DNA of 16,878 nt from Nitrospirota bacterium (GCA_005877855.1 VBOF01000147.1:1-16878), one strand, 5' to 3'. Positions 1 through 7,508 are shown, numbered from the stretch's first letter. Made by a program: numbers and translations. The notes: a model not told the origin generated them from the sequence alone.

Positions 1-2
1 CG

Positions 3-452
3 TCTGCCCCTCCTAGAAGCCAAGTCCCGCGACAGCCGCCTTTGGGCGTGCTTTCCATTCTCCCTCCGGACAGGACGGCATCAGTGGGAGAGGAAATCAG
101 GCTGGATGTGCTGATCACCAATATCGAGGACCTTGCCGAAGGCACGCTGACCATCAGTTACGATCCCAAGGTCTTGGAGTTCCGCCAGGCGTTTGAAGGT
201 GAATTTTTACAGCGAGAGGGGACGGCCACTGTCGTGACGGCTGCGAATCCGGCGACGGGTACGGTGGCCGTCCGGCTCACGCGGGCAGAGGGATCAAAGG
301 GTGTGAGCGGCGCTGGTGTCCTGGCCACGCTGGCGTTTGTCGCAAAGGAGTCCGGTACATCGCCGGTGGCGATCCAGACGTCACGGTTGCTGAGCGCAGC
401 GAAGGCGCCGCTTGCGGCAACGGGCGGGCAGGGGAGTGTGAGCGTGCAGTGA
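3..452 (+). CDS. Cohesin-domain C-terminus of a truncated protein (secretin/T2SS-associated?)
   Basis: The frame is open from the left window edge, so this is the 3' end of a larger gene; the TTG at 42 is probably not the real start. About 135 residues match a cohesin-type beta-sandwich: a Pro-rich linker, then 'SVGEEIRLDVLITNIEDL', 'LTISYDPKVLEFRQAFEGEF', a central 'ATVVTAANPATGTVAVRLTR' and 'GVLATLAFVAKESGTSPV'. Cohesin-like domains occur at the C-terminus of some GspD/PilQ-type secretins and exported proteins of Nitrospirota and Desulfobacterota. The genes that follow are pseudopilins and gspF, so a secretin or secretion-associated exported protein is the likely parent (inference). No dockerin is visible, and in this setting the domain is more likely structural than cellulosomal. 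The stop codon overlaps the next start as GTGA. Confidence 0.75.
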   Translation, partial: SAPPRSQVPRQPPLGVLSILPPDRTASVGEEIRLDVLITNIEDLAEGTLTISYDPKVLEFRQAFEGEFLQREGTATVVTAANPATGTVAVRLTRAEGSKGVSGAGVLATLAFVAKESGTSPVAIQTSRLLSAAKAPLAATGGQGSVSVQ

Positions 453-955
453 AGCAGTCGGGCGTCACGCTCCTTGAACTGCTGATCACGATCACTATCA
501 TCATGGTGCTGGCGTCGGTCGCCATGCCGCTCTCCAAAGTGTCGGGGAAGCGGGCGCGTGAGCTCGAGCTTCGTCAGGAGCTCCGGACGGTCCGGGCCGC
601 CATTGATGCTTTCAAACTAGACTGGAACCGGGACGGCGATTTGTCGCTCGGTCCCCTGTGCATCAAGAATAGGCTCACTTGCAAGGAGGCGTCCGGCGTG
701 TCCGGGTATCCCAAGACGCTGCAGACCTTGCTGGAAGTGAAGCTGACGGGCGAAGAAGCCACCGTAAAGGGGGTGACGATCAAGCGCTACCTGCGAAGGA
801 TCCCGGTGGACCCGCTGACCGGGAAGGCCGACTGGCGGTTGCGGTGCTTCACGGATCCTCCAGACATGTCGTCCTGGTGCGGAGAGGATGTGTATGACCT
901 GGCCTCGGCCAGCCCGGAGGTTGCGTTGGATGGGACGATGTATCGGGACTGGTGA
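449..955 (+). CDS. GspG-like pseudopilin / type IV prepilin-like protein
   Basis: A 168-aa protein with a classic class III (prepilin) signal. The short leader MKQSG is followed by VTLLELLITITIIMVLASVA, with cleavage expected after Gly5 and Glu at mature +5; Val instead of Phe/Met at +1 is tolerated. The hydrophobic N-terminal helix is followed by a charged helix (about residues 33-60) and a C-terminal domain with 'RIPVDPLTGKADWRLRC', typical of the GspG major pseudopilin, ending in 'MYRDW'. Four cysteines (C71, C78, and two in the segment before 'VYDLAS') could form disulfides. The GTG start overlaps the preceding stop by 4 nt, with GGGGAG about 12 nt upstream. The product would be cut and methylated by the prepilin peptidase PilD/GspO, which is not in the window. 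Which pseudopilin position it fills is inferred. Confidence 0.85.
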   Translation: MKQSGVTLLELLITITIIMVLASVAMPLSKVSGKRARELELRQELRTVRAAIDAFKLDWNRDGDLSLGPLCIKNRLTCKEASGVSGYPKTLQTLLEVKLTGEEATVKGVTIKRYLRRIPVDPLTGKADWRLRCFTDPPDMSSWCGEDVYDLASASPEVALDGTMYRDW

Positions 956-1313
956 CCGCGGCTTCACGCTCCTCGAGCTGATGTTCATCGTCACGATTGT
1001 GGGGATTCTTGTGACCATGGCCGTGCCCTCCTATCAAACGTCCGTGGTGAAGGCCCGCGAAGCGGTCCTCGTGCGCGATCTCTTTACGGTCCGGGACCTG
1101 CTGGACCAGCACCGGGCCGACAAGGGGAAGTACCCGGACTCGCTGAATGATTTGGTGAAGGTCGGCTATTTGCGTGCCCTCCCGATGGATCCCTTCACGC
1201 GTTCCACGTCCACCTGGCAGGAAATTTCTGAGGTTTCGGAAGGCGGTGTGTTTGATCTCCATTCCGGTTCCGACCTCGTGGGGACCAATGGCGTGCCGTA
1301 TAACGAGTGGTGA
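930..1313 (+). CDS. Second GspG-like pseudopilin
   Basis: 127 aa from ATG 930, chosen because GGAGG at 916-920 lies 9 nt upstream; the longer reading from 888 lacks this support. The leader MGRCIGTGDRG ends in Gly before FTLLELMFIVTIVGILVTMA, a textbook prepilin cleavage site with Phe+1 and Glu+5. The body has a charged helix (KAREAVLVRDLFTVRDLLDQ), 'KYPDSLNDLVKVGYL', 'ALPMDPFT' and a terminal 'VPYNEW', as in GspG-family pseudopilins. It overlaps the previous pseudopilin gene by 26 nt, so the two are probably translationally coupled. Both proteins end in Tyr-x-(Asp/Glu)-Trp, which suggests duplication or subunits that pack together in the pseudopilus. It lacks the cysteine-rich insertion seen in its neighbour. 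Confidence 0.87.
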   Translation: MGRCIGTGDRGFTLLELMFIVTIVGILVTMAVPSYQTSVVKAREAVLVRDLFTVRDLLDQHRADKGKYPDSLNDLVKVGYLRALPMDPFTRSTSTWQEISEVSEGGVFDLHSGSDLVGTNGVPYNEW

Positions 1314-1320
1314 TGGTGTG

Positions 1321-2058
1321 ATGAGGAATCGTTACGCACTCCTCGCGGGGTTGTGGTGCGGTCTTGGGGTAGTCGCCGGCTGTGCCGGAAATGCTTCCGT
1401 CCGTGACTACCAAGTGACGCAGGCCGCCTTCAAGGCGGAGTCCATGCAGGCCCAACGCACCATCATGGACCTGCGTGCAGAGATGCAGGGAATTCAGCGG
1501 GAGTTGGGCGCAGCCCGCGCCACGCAGGCTCGCTTGGAAGGCGAGCTGCGGGAGGCCCAACGCCGCGCGCAGGAGTCGCATCGGGCGGTGGAAGGGCAGC
1601 GCGAGGAGCTGGTACGAACGCGAGAGGAGCGTGACCGTCTGGCTGCAATCAGCCGCGACCTGCAGGGCCAATTGGTCGAGCTGGGACGTTTGCGTCAGCA
1701 ACTCGACGAGACCGGTCGCGACCAGTCGCGCCTCCAGGCGCTCGAGCAGGCCATCGAGCGGCATACCAAAGAATTGACCGAGCTCAAGTCCGCGATGCAA
1801 AAACTCCTTACGCGGTCGAAGCAGGGGCCTGCCGGTAGGAAGATGGCGGTGCCGATTTACAAAGATGTGTCCGACCAGTTTCCGCGCTCCGGCGAGTCTG
1901 GCGAGTCTGCCTCACGCACGGTGATCGTGGAGCGGGGAGATACCCTGTGGGGCCTTGCCCGCAAGCATCGGGTGCGCCTGTCGGAGCTGACAGAGGTGAA
2001 CAATCTCACGTCCGACCGCATTCGTCCGGGGCAGGAGCTCATCCTTCCTAAGCCATAA
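1321..2058 (+). CDS. Coiled-coil lipoprotein with C-terminal LysM domain
   Basis: 245 aa from ATG 1321, chosen because it gives a clean lipoprotein signal: MRNRYALLAGLWCGLGVVAG then Cys21 (lipobox VAGC). The frame extends further upstream, but that part only shadows the pseudopilin gene. Residues about 35-165 are Glu/Arg/Gln-rich with heptad spacing, predicting a long coiled coil. Residues about 199-243 form a LysM module ('VERGDTLWGLARKHRVRL', 'LTEVNNLTSDRIRPGQELIL'), a fold that binds the GlcNAc-rich glycan of peptidoglycan. The protein would be tethered to a membrane and reach the cell wall, perhaps anchoring or opening space for the secretion machine encoded around it (inference). It begins 7 nt after the pseudopilin stop with no clear Shine-Dalgarno, suggesting coupling. 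No specific family name is claimed. Confidence 0.82.
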   Translation: MRNRYALLAGLWCGLGVVAGCAGNASVRDYQVTQAAFKAESMQAQRTIMDLRAEMQGIQRELGAARATQARLEGELREAQRRAQESHRAVEGQREELVRTREERDRLAAISRDLQGQLVELGRLRQQLDETGRDQSRLQALEQAIERHTKELTELKSAMQKLLTRSKQGPAGRKMAVPIYKDVSDQFPRSGESGESASRTVIVERGDTLWGLARKHRVRLSELTEVNNLTSDRIRPGQELILPKP

Positions 2059-2066
2059 CCTCTTCC

Positions 2067-3284
2067 ATGCCTGCGTTTCTCTACAGGGCGGCCCGGAATG
2101 ACGGAACAACCCTTGAAGGCCAGGCCGAAGGGGAGGACGAGCAGGCAGTCCGGGCTGAGCTCGAAAGGCAAGGTTTCCTGGTCTTTCGCCTGCGGCCCCT
2201 CGGGGCGTGGCCGGCGCTCATGGGATCCCGGCTGTGGAAGAGGAAGCGCGGCATGCCCTTGCAGGAGTTTCTGGTTTTCAACCAGGAGCTCCTGGCCCTG
2301 GTGAAGGCCGGACTTCCAATACTCAGGATCTTTGACCTGTTGATCGAGCGGGCACGGCGCCCCGCGTTTCAGGCGGTCTTGCGCGCCGCGCGCCAGGACA
2401 TTCGCGGCGGGACTGCCATGTCGGAGGCCCTTACCCGCCACCCGCTCTTTTTCCCAGAGCTCTACATTGCCTCGCTGAAAGCCGGCGAACAGGCCGGGAA
2501 CCTGCCGGAAGTGCTGCAACGCTACATCGCCTACCTGAAGCTGGTGATGGGCCTACGCCAGAAGATGACGAAGGCGTTGGCCTATCCGGCGTTTCTGGTG
2601 ATCGTGGGCGTCGCCGTGGTGGCCTTTTTGTTGACGTATGTGCTGCCGACGTTCTCGGCGATCTACGGGGAAGCCGGGACGGATGTGCCGGAAGCCACGA
2701 GGGCGCTGCTCACCCTCATCGAGGCGGTTCAGTCGCATCTCGTTGCGATTGGGCTGGCGATAGGGGCGCTGGTGCTGGCGTTCAGATGGTGGGTCCGCAC
2801 CGAAACCGGCCGGGCGGTCTGGGACCGCACCACGTTGACGCTGCCGCTCATCGGCGATGTGCTCGTCAAGCACCAGACCATCCAATTTACACGGACCTTG
2901 GCGACTGTGCTGGCCGGCGGAACGCCGTTGGTGACTGCGCTCCAAACGGTCCGTGGGGCTTTGAGCAACCGGTTTCTGGCGGATGGGCTGGCCACGGCCA
3001 CCGAGCGAGTGCGAGAGGGGACCACGCTCTCCGCGGCTTTGGAAGGGGTGAAGGTGTTCCCCCGCATGGCCTTGGAGATGCTGGCCGTCGGGGAGGAGAC
3101 CGGCTCGCTGGACGCGATGCTGCGGGATGTCGCTGAACTCTACGAAGGAGACCTGGACCAGCGGCTCAGCCAGCTCACGACCTGGATCGAGCCGGTGTTG
3201 CTGTTGATCATGGGCGTGGTCGTCGGAGCCATCGTCATCATCATGTACCTGCCGGTCTTCCAGATGGCCGGGACTGTCAGATAG
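2067..3284 (+). CDS. gspF: Type II secretion / type IV pilus inner-membrane platform protein GspF
   Basis: 405 aa, the usual length of GspF/PilC. It carries two T2SSF repeats at about 69-191 and 271-393, each with the family signature: 'ASLKAGEQAGNLPEVL' near 135-150 and 'MLAVGEETGSLDAML' near 338-352. Three membrane segments are visible: about 174-198 (AFLVIVGVAVVAFLLTYVLP), 223-242 and 376-398. The N-terminus 'PAFLYRAARNDGTTLEGQAE' is the standard GspF start. It forms the cytoplasmic-membrane platform that couples the secretion ATPase to pseudopilus assembly. The start lies 8 nt after the LysM lipoprotein stop and has no clear Shine-Dalgarno, consistent with coupling. The ATPase gene (gspE/pilB) is not in the window and is probably upstream. 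T2SS rather than T4P is favoured by the GspG-like neighbours. Confidence 0.92.
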   Translation: MPAFLYRAARNDGTTLEGQAEGEDEQAVRAELERQGFLVFRLRPLGAWPALMGSRLWKRKRGMPLQEFLVFNQELLALVKAGLPILRIFDLLIERARRPAFQAVLRAARQDIRGGTAMSEALTRHPLFFPELYIASLKAGEQAGNLPEVLQRYIAYLKLVMGLRQKMTKALAYPAFLVIVGVAVVAFLLTYVLPTFSAIYGEAGTDVPEATRALLTLIEAVQSHLVAIGLAIGALVLAFRWWVRTETGRAVWDRTTLTLPLIGDVLVKHQTIQFTRTLATVLAGGTPLVTALQTVRGALSNRFLADGLATATERVREGTTLSAALEGVKVFPRMALEMLAVGEETGSLDAMLRDVAELYEGDLDQRLSQLTTWIEPVLLLIMGVVVGAIVIIMYLPVFQMAGTVR

Positions 3285-3350
3285 GTCGTTCCGGAATCCC
3301 TAGGTCGTCCTCCGGTAGCACGTCCGATCTCCGGAAACAGTGGCACGCGC

Positions 3351-3375
3351 GGGAGAAACTCGGTACAATTCTCCC
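3351..3375 (+). promoter_or_regulatory. 7-bp inverted repeat enclosing a TACAAT -10-like hexamer
   Basis: GGGAGAA (3351-3357) and TTCTCCC (3369-3375) form a perfect inverted repeat. The 11-nt centre contains TACAAT at 3363-3368, a 5/6 match to the sigma70 -10 box, 34 nt before the ATG at 3403. No good -35 box is present at 16-18 nt (TGGCAC region). This may be a weak or activator-dependent promoter with an operator over the -10, or a hairpin in a read-through transcript. The rest of the 118-nt gap after gspF holds only short TTCCGGA/TCCGGAA repeats (3289-3295, 3330-3336). Confidence 0.35.
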
Positions 3376-3402
3376 AGCCACCACCCACTCACCGGAGCGC
3401 GT

Positions 3403-4800
3403 ATGGACCTGAAAGAACCCCTCAATCAACTGGCAATCCCGCCCACGCACTTTACCCGACATCTGAAGTTCCCGGACCCTGCAAAGATCCGCATCTACGA
3501 CGACACGCTGCGGGACGGGGAGCAGATGCCTGGCGTGGCCTTCTCGCCCGAGCAGAAGCTGGAGCTGGCCAAGCTGCTCTCCCAGATCGGCGTCCACGTC
3601 ATCGACCCGGCCTTTCCGGCCGTCTCCGAATCCGACCGGAAGGCTTTGCAACTGATCGTGCAGGCACAGAAGCGGGGCGAGATCCGTCGGGACATCGAGG
3701 TGCTGGCCATGTGCCGGAGCCTCAAGGAGGACATCGACGCGGTCGTGGATACCGTCACGGCCGTCGGAGCCAAGCCGGACGACGTGAGCGTGCTGGTGCT
3801 CTCGACCTTGTCGGACCTGCACCTCAAGTACAAGCTCGGCAAGACGCTGTTGCGCCGGGCGGGCCAGCCGGAAGATCAATGGCTGGCGAAGCCGGTGGAC
3901 TACTATAGGGAGCAGAACCTGGACCTGATCACCGGCGCCATCCGTTACGCCCGGGAGCGCGGGTTCTCGCGCGTGGAGTTCGCCGCCGAGGATGCGTCGC
4001 GGTCGGACGTCGCGTACGGCGAGGTCTGGGCCAAGGCCTGCGTGGCGGCCGGCGGGACGCGGATGTGCTTTTCGGACACCTGCGGGGTGTTCACGCCCGA
4101 GGGGGTGGATCATTACATTCCGCGGTTGGTGAAGGTCCTCGGACCCGTGCCGATGACGGCGCACTTTCACAACGACTTTGGCCTGGGGGCGATCAACACG
4201 GTGCGGGCCATCAGCCACGGAGCCTTGTATGCCGGGGTGACGGCGAACGGCATCGGCGAGCGCGCCGGCAACTGCCCGCTGCATGAATTCGTCATGATCC
4301 TCAAGATGCTCTACGGGGTCACGCTGCCCGGCTTCCGCTACGACCTCTTGACCGAGCTGCGCCGCAAGGTCGAAGTGTATTCGGGCATCCCCCTCCAGCC
4401 GCACGAGCCGATCGTGGGCGAGGGAGTCTTCAAGCACGAGTCCGGGATCCATACGGCCGCCATCGCGATCCATCCCGCCATCTACCAGTTCATCGCCGAA
4501 GAATCGGTCGGGGGCGAGCAACGCTTTGTGTTCGGCAAGCATAGCGGGGCCGCTGCGGTGGAGTCCGTCCTGGCCAAGCACACCAAGACGTTGCGGGAGC
4601 GCGGCGTGGAGATCAGTCCGGACCTCGTCAAGCAGGTCCTGGATTCTGTGAAAGCCCTGCGCGAGCAGTTGCTGCCCGAGAAGGGCTATCCCGAGGCCAT
4701 CGAGAGCCATTACCGGCACTACTACGCCCTCGGCCTGTCCGAGGAGCGGATCGTCGAGCTGGCGCTGGAGGCAAAGAAAAAGGGGACAGTCCCCTTTTAG
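3403..4800 (+). CDS. DRE-TIM condensing enzyme (isopropylmalate / homocitrate / Re-citrate synthase family)
   Basis: 465 aa from ATG 3403, chosen for GGAG at 3394-3397 with 5-nt spacing over the longer GTG 3340 reading. An HMGL-like TIM barrel spans about 28-300: 'DDTLRDGEQ' (33-41, substrate/metal Arg and Asp), the 'HFHND' metal ligands (254-258) and 'NGIGERAGN' (282-290). It continues with 'GEGVFKHESGIH' (339-350) and 'FGKHSG' (377-382), typical of alpha-isopropylmalate and homocitrate synthases. Such enzymes add an acetyl group from acetyl-CoA to a 2-oxo acid. The protein ends about 80 residues after FGKHSG, too short for the full LeuA allosteric domain, so feedback-regulated LeuA is less likely. 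Homocitrate/NifV-type or Re-citrate synthase are open alternatives; the substrate cannot be read from the sequence. The last residues, KKKGTVPF, come from a palindromic repeat. Confidence 0.85.
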   Translation: MDLKEPLNQLAIPPTHFTRHLKFPDPAKIRIYDDTLRDGEQMPGVAFSPEQKLELAKLLSQIGVHVIDPAFPAVSESDRKALQLIVQAQKRGEIRRDIEVLAMCRSLKEDIDAVVDTVTAVGAKPDDVSVLVLSTLSDLHLKYKLGKTLLRRAGQPEDQWLAKPVDYYREQNLDLITGAIRYARERGFSRVEFAAEDASRSDVAYGEVWAKACVAAGGTRMCFSDTCGVFTPEGVDHYIPRLVKVLGPVPMTAHFHNDFGLGAINTVRAISHGALYAGVTANGIGERAGNCPLHEFVMILKMLYGVTLPGFRYDLLTELRRKVEVYSGIPLQPHEPIVGEGVFKHESGIHTAAIAIHPAIYQFIAEESVGGEQRFVFGKHSGAAAVESVLAKHTKTLRERGVEISPDLVKQVLDSVKALREQLLPEKGYPEAIESHYRHYYALGLSEERIVELALEAKKKGTVPF

Positions 4801-4817
4801 GGATGGGGACTGTCCCC
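4778..4817. repeat. Paired GGGGAC-N-GTCCCC palindromes (REP/BIME-like) at a gene junction
   Basis: Two palindromic units in opposite orientation lie 10 nt apart. Unit 1 (4778-4798) has arms AAAAGGGGAC and GTCCCCTTTT around a central A. Unit 2 (4805-4817) is GGGGACTGTCCCC, the exact reverse complement of the core of unit 1. Each can fold alone, or the pair can fold into a 13-bp hairpin with a 10-nt loop. The layout resembles bacterial interspersed mosaic (REP) elements. Unit 1 encodes the end of the condensing enzyme and its stop codon; unit 2 covers the first possible codons of the next gene. It might also act as a weak terminator or attenuator between the genes. Confidence 0.7.
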
Positions 4818-7508
4818 GTGAGCGAGGCGCCCGCACTCATCCTTCCTGACAAGACCCGCTCCATCGCCCGCGATCTCCGGCGCACGCTCGGCGCCGACAA
4901 GGTCAAGGACGACTTCCCGACCATCACGGCCTACTCGGTCGACGCCAGCATCTACAAGGTTGTGCCGAAGGCTGTCGTGACGGCCGAGACCGAGGAGGAT
5001 ATTGCCGCCACGGTCGCCTACGCGGTGTCCGCCGGCGTGCCGATCACCCCGCGAGCCGCGGGCACGAACCTCACCGGCTCGGCGGTCGGCGAGGGGATCA
5101 TCCTCGACTGCGGGCGGATGAATCGCATCCTCGAGTTGAACGTCGAGGAGCGCTGGGTGCGGGTCCAGCCGGGCCTGAACCTGAACGAGTTCAACAAGAA
5201 GCTCGAGCCGCACGGCCTCATGTTCGGGCCCGATCCTTCCAGCCGCGACATGTGCAAGCTGGGCGGCATGCTCTCGAACAATTCGGCCGGTCCGCACACG
5301 CTGCGCTACGGCTCGGTCAAAGACAACGTGCACGCCCTCCGCATTCATCTCACCACTGGCGCGTGGCTGGATGCCGAGATGCTGGCCGACGGCGATTCCG
5401 CGACCGACGCGCTGCTGGCCGCCCACTCGCCGCTTGCCGAGACCCTCACGCTGGTCCGCGCGCGCGCCGACCTCATCCGCAGCAGGAAGCCCAAGGTCAG
5501 TAAGAACAGCACCGGCTACAACCTGTTCGGGCTCGTGGACGGCCTGGATCAAGGCCTCGTGGACCTGCCAAAGCTCTTCGTCGGCAGCGAAGGTACGCTG
5601 GGCGTGATCAGCGAGGCGACGCTCAAGCTTGTCGAGAAGCCGACGGCGACGGCGACCGCGCTCATCCATTTCCGTCACCTGGAGGAGGTGGGCCAGGCGG
5701 TCTTCGACCTCCTGCCCCTGACCCCGATGGCACTGGAAGTGCTGGACGCCAACACGCTCGATCTGATCGGGCGTGCAGCCCACAGCGTGCCGGCTGATGC
5801 GGCGGCCATGCTCCTGGCGGAGTTTGATGGAAGCCTTCTTCCCATTGCCGCGATTCTGGATCAGGTCAAGGCGATCTGCCGGAAGTACCGCCTCTGCCAA
5901 GATCCCACGATCGCGGTCGAACAGGAGCACCAGGAGCAGCTCTGGAAGGCCCGGAACGCCCTCTACCCGACGCTCTACCGCTACGATGTGAAGAAGAAGC
6001 CCATCAACTACGTGGACGATGTCGTCGTGCCGGCCGATCGGATTGCGGAGCTCGTGTCGTACCTCTCCACATTCTTCAAGAACCAGGATGTGAATGTCGC
6101 CATCTTCGGCCACATCGGCAACGGCAACGCCCACATCGTGCCCCTCCTGGACGTCAGCGACCAGCACGATTTCGAGGCGATGGTCGCGGGCTATCATGAG
6201 ATCCACCAGACGGTCGTCACGCGGTTCGGCGGCTCCATCTGCGGCGAGCACGGGGACGGGCGCGTGCGCGCAGAGTTCGTGCCCAAGTACTTCGGGGAGG
6301 AGCTCTACACGCTCTTCAAGCAGGTCAAGGCGGCCTTCGATCCCCGGAGCGTCCTGAACCCCGGTGTCAAGATCAGCACCACCCCCTTCACCGAGCACAT
6401 CGACTATGTGCGGCTCTCCAAACCCTGCGCGACGTGTGGAAAGTGCAACTCGGTGTGCCCGGTCTACGACGTCTTCCAGTCGGAGGATATGAGCTCGCGG
6501 GGCTGGTTCGAGATCGTCACGGCGCCGGGCTACGAGTATCTCAATTCGAAGCGGGTGGTGGAGGCCTGCGTCAACTGCAAGTCCTGCCGGACGATCTGTC
6601 CGGCCGGGGTGGATGTGTCTGACCTCATCTTGCAACGGCGGGCCGAGCATCCCAACAAGCTGGCCGGGGGCATCTTCGCCTGGCAGGGGAGGCCGTGGCT
6701 CTTTGAGCCGTTTATCAAACTCATGGGAAGGACGCAGGGGCTGTGGGATCGGCCTCTGCCGCGCAAGTTGCTGGAACTGGGGTTTGCGCCCGTGCTGCGG
6801 TTTCTTGCCCCGACGGCGAAGCTGCCGGCAGACATGGTGTTGCCGAGGCTGGCGCCACGGCTGCTTCGCGAGCGGCACGCCGAGTTGACGGAAGAGCAAG
6901 GACACCAGGGCCCGGTGGCCTACTTCCACGGGTGCGCGGCCAACTATTTTATGGATGGCGTGGGCGATGCGGTGATCGCCGTGCTGCGAAAGAACGGCAT
7001 CGAGCCGGTCCTGCCTCGGCAGCAGTGCTCGGGGACGCCGATCGAAACCTACGGCCACTTGGAGCGCGTGAAGACCTACGCGAGGTTCAATGTCGCATCA
7101 CTGAGTCGATACGAGAAAATCGTGACCGGCTGCGCCTCCTGCACGTTGAGCCTGAAGGACTATCCGAAATGGCTCCAGGGCGAGGAGCGCAAAAAGGCCG
7201 AGGCCGTTGCCGGCAAGGTCAAGCACATCTCGGAGTTCCTGGCGGGCGAGGGGTTGAAAGTCCGGCCGACCAAGCCCTGCCCGAAGACCGTCACCTACCA
7301 CTCGTCATGCCACCTGCGGGCGGCCGGGGTGAGCAAGCCGCCGCGGGATCTGATCAAGCGCATCCCCGGGGTGACGTTCGTCGAGATGCGGGACGCCGAC
7401 CGGTGCGCCGGCGGGGCGGGGACCTTCATGCATGATCCAGCTCGAGAACGGCCTACGCGGCGAAGTGGACGTGCGCCACATCGCCGAGTTGCTCCGAGAG
7501 GCGTATGA
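4803..7508 (+). CDS. FAD-binding / 4Fe-4S / CCG-domain oxidoreductase (D-2-hydroxyacid dehydrogenase type), frameshifted C-terminus
   Basis: 901 aa as read. Residues about 50-280 are a GlcD-type FAD_binding_4 domain ('PRAAGTNLTGSAVGEG', 'NNSAGPHTLRYG', 'KNSTGYNLFGL', 'GSEGTLGVI'). Residues 285-523 are the FAD-oxidase C domain ('GHIGNGNAH' 436-444, 'GEHGDGR' 481-487). Two 4Fe-4S clusters follow (C542/C545/C548/C552 and C589/C592/C595/C599). The first CCG domain is intact (C711, QQCSG 740-744, CASC 777-780). The second begins (C836, CAGG 868-871) but breaks at about residue 876: the expected CxxC is replaced by a basic out-of-frame tail. The likely reaction is oxidation of D-lactate, glycolate or D-2-hydroxyglutarate with electrons passed to a quinone or cytochrome partner (inference). 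The start is uncertain: ATG 4803 lies in a palindromic repeat, and GTG 4818 has GGGGA 8 nt upstream. Confidence 0.85.
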   Translation: MGTVPVSEAPALILPDKTRSIARDLRRTLGADKVKDDFPTITAYSVDASIYKVVPKAVVTAETEEDIAATVAYAVSAGVPITPRAAGTNLTGSAVGEGIILDCGRMNRILELNVEERWVRVQPGLNLNEFNKKLEPHGLMFGPDPSSRDMCKLGGMLSNNSAGPHTLRYGSVKDNVHALRIHLTTGAWLDAEMLADGDSATDALLAAHSPLAETLTLVRARADLIRSRKPKVSKNSTGYNLFGLVDGLDQGLVDLPKLFVGSEGTLGVISEATLKLVEKPTATATALIHFRHLEEVGQAVFDLLPLTPMALEVLDANTLDLIGRAAHSVPADAAAMLLAEFDGSLLPIAAILDQVKAICRKYRLCQDPTIAVEQEHQEQLWKARNALYPTLYRYDVKKKPINYVDDVVVPADRIAELVSYLSTFFKNQDVNVAIFGHIGNGNAHIVPLLDVSDQHDFEAMVAGYHEIHQTVVTRFGGSICGEHGDGRVRAEFVPKYFGEELYTLFKQVKAAFDPRSVLNPGVKISTTPFTEHIDYVRLSKPCATCGKCNSVCPVYDVFQSEDMSSRGWFEIVTAPGYEYLNSKRVVEACVNCKSCRTICPAGVDVSDLILQRRAEHPNKLAGGIFAWQGRPWLFEPFIKLMGRTQGLWDRPLPRKLLELGFAPVLRFLAPTAKLPADMVLPRLAPRLLRERHAELTEEQGHQGPVAYFHGCAANYFMDGVGDAVIAVLRKNGIEPVLPRQQCSGTPIETYGHLERVKTYARFNVASLSRYEKIVTGCASCTLSLKDYPKWLQGEERKKAEAVAGKVKHISEFLAGEGLKVRPTKPCPKTVTYHSSCHLRAAGVSKPPRDLIKRIPGVTFVEMRDADRCAGGAGTFMHDPARERPTRRSGRAPHRRVAPRGV

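Noticed and set aside
888..929. Longer N-terminus for the second pseudopilin
   Set aside because: It would give an overlong Arg/Trp-rich leader; ATG 930 has GGAGG at 9 nt and yields a normal prepilin leader.
3268..3280. GGGACTGTCA near the end of gspF as a third copy of the GGGGAC palindrome
   Set aside because: Only half of the palindrome matches; the CCCC arm is missing and the sequence is ordinary gspF coding.
3341..3360. TGGCACG as the -24 element of a sigma54 promoter
   Set aside because: The -12 element (TTGC-like) is absent at the required distance; the sequence there is GGGAGAA.
3277..4836. 519-codon - strand frame opposite the condensing enzyme
   Set aside because: Same pattern of GC-driven shadow; the + strand frame has complete catalytic motifs.
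4797..7058. 753-codon open frame on the - strand opposite the oxidoreductase
   Set aside because: It mirrors a strongly supported + strand enzyme with clear motifs. Long antisense frames are common in GC-rich DNA, and the translation is a His/Arg/Leu-rich string with no recognisable domain.
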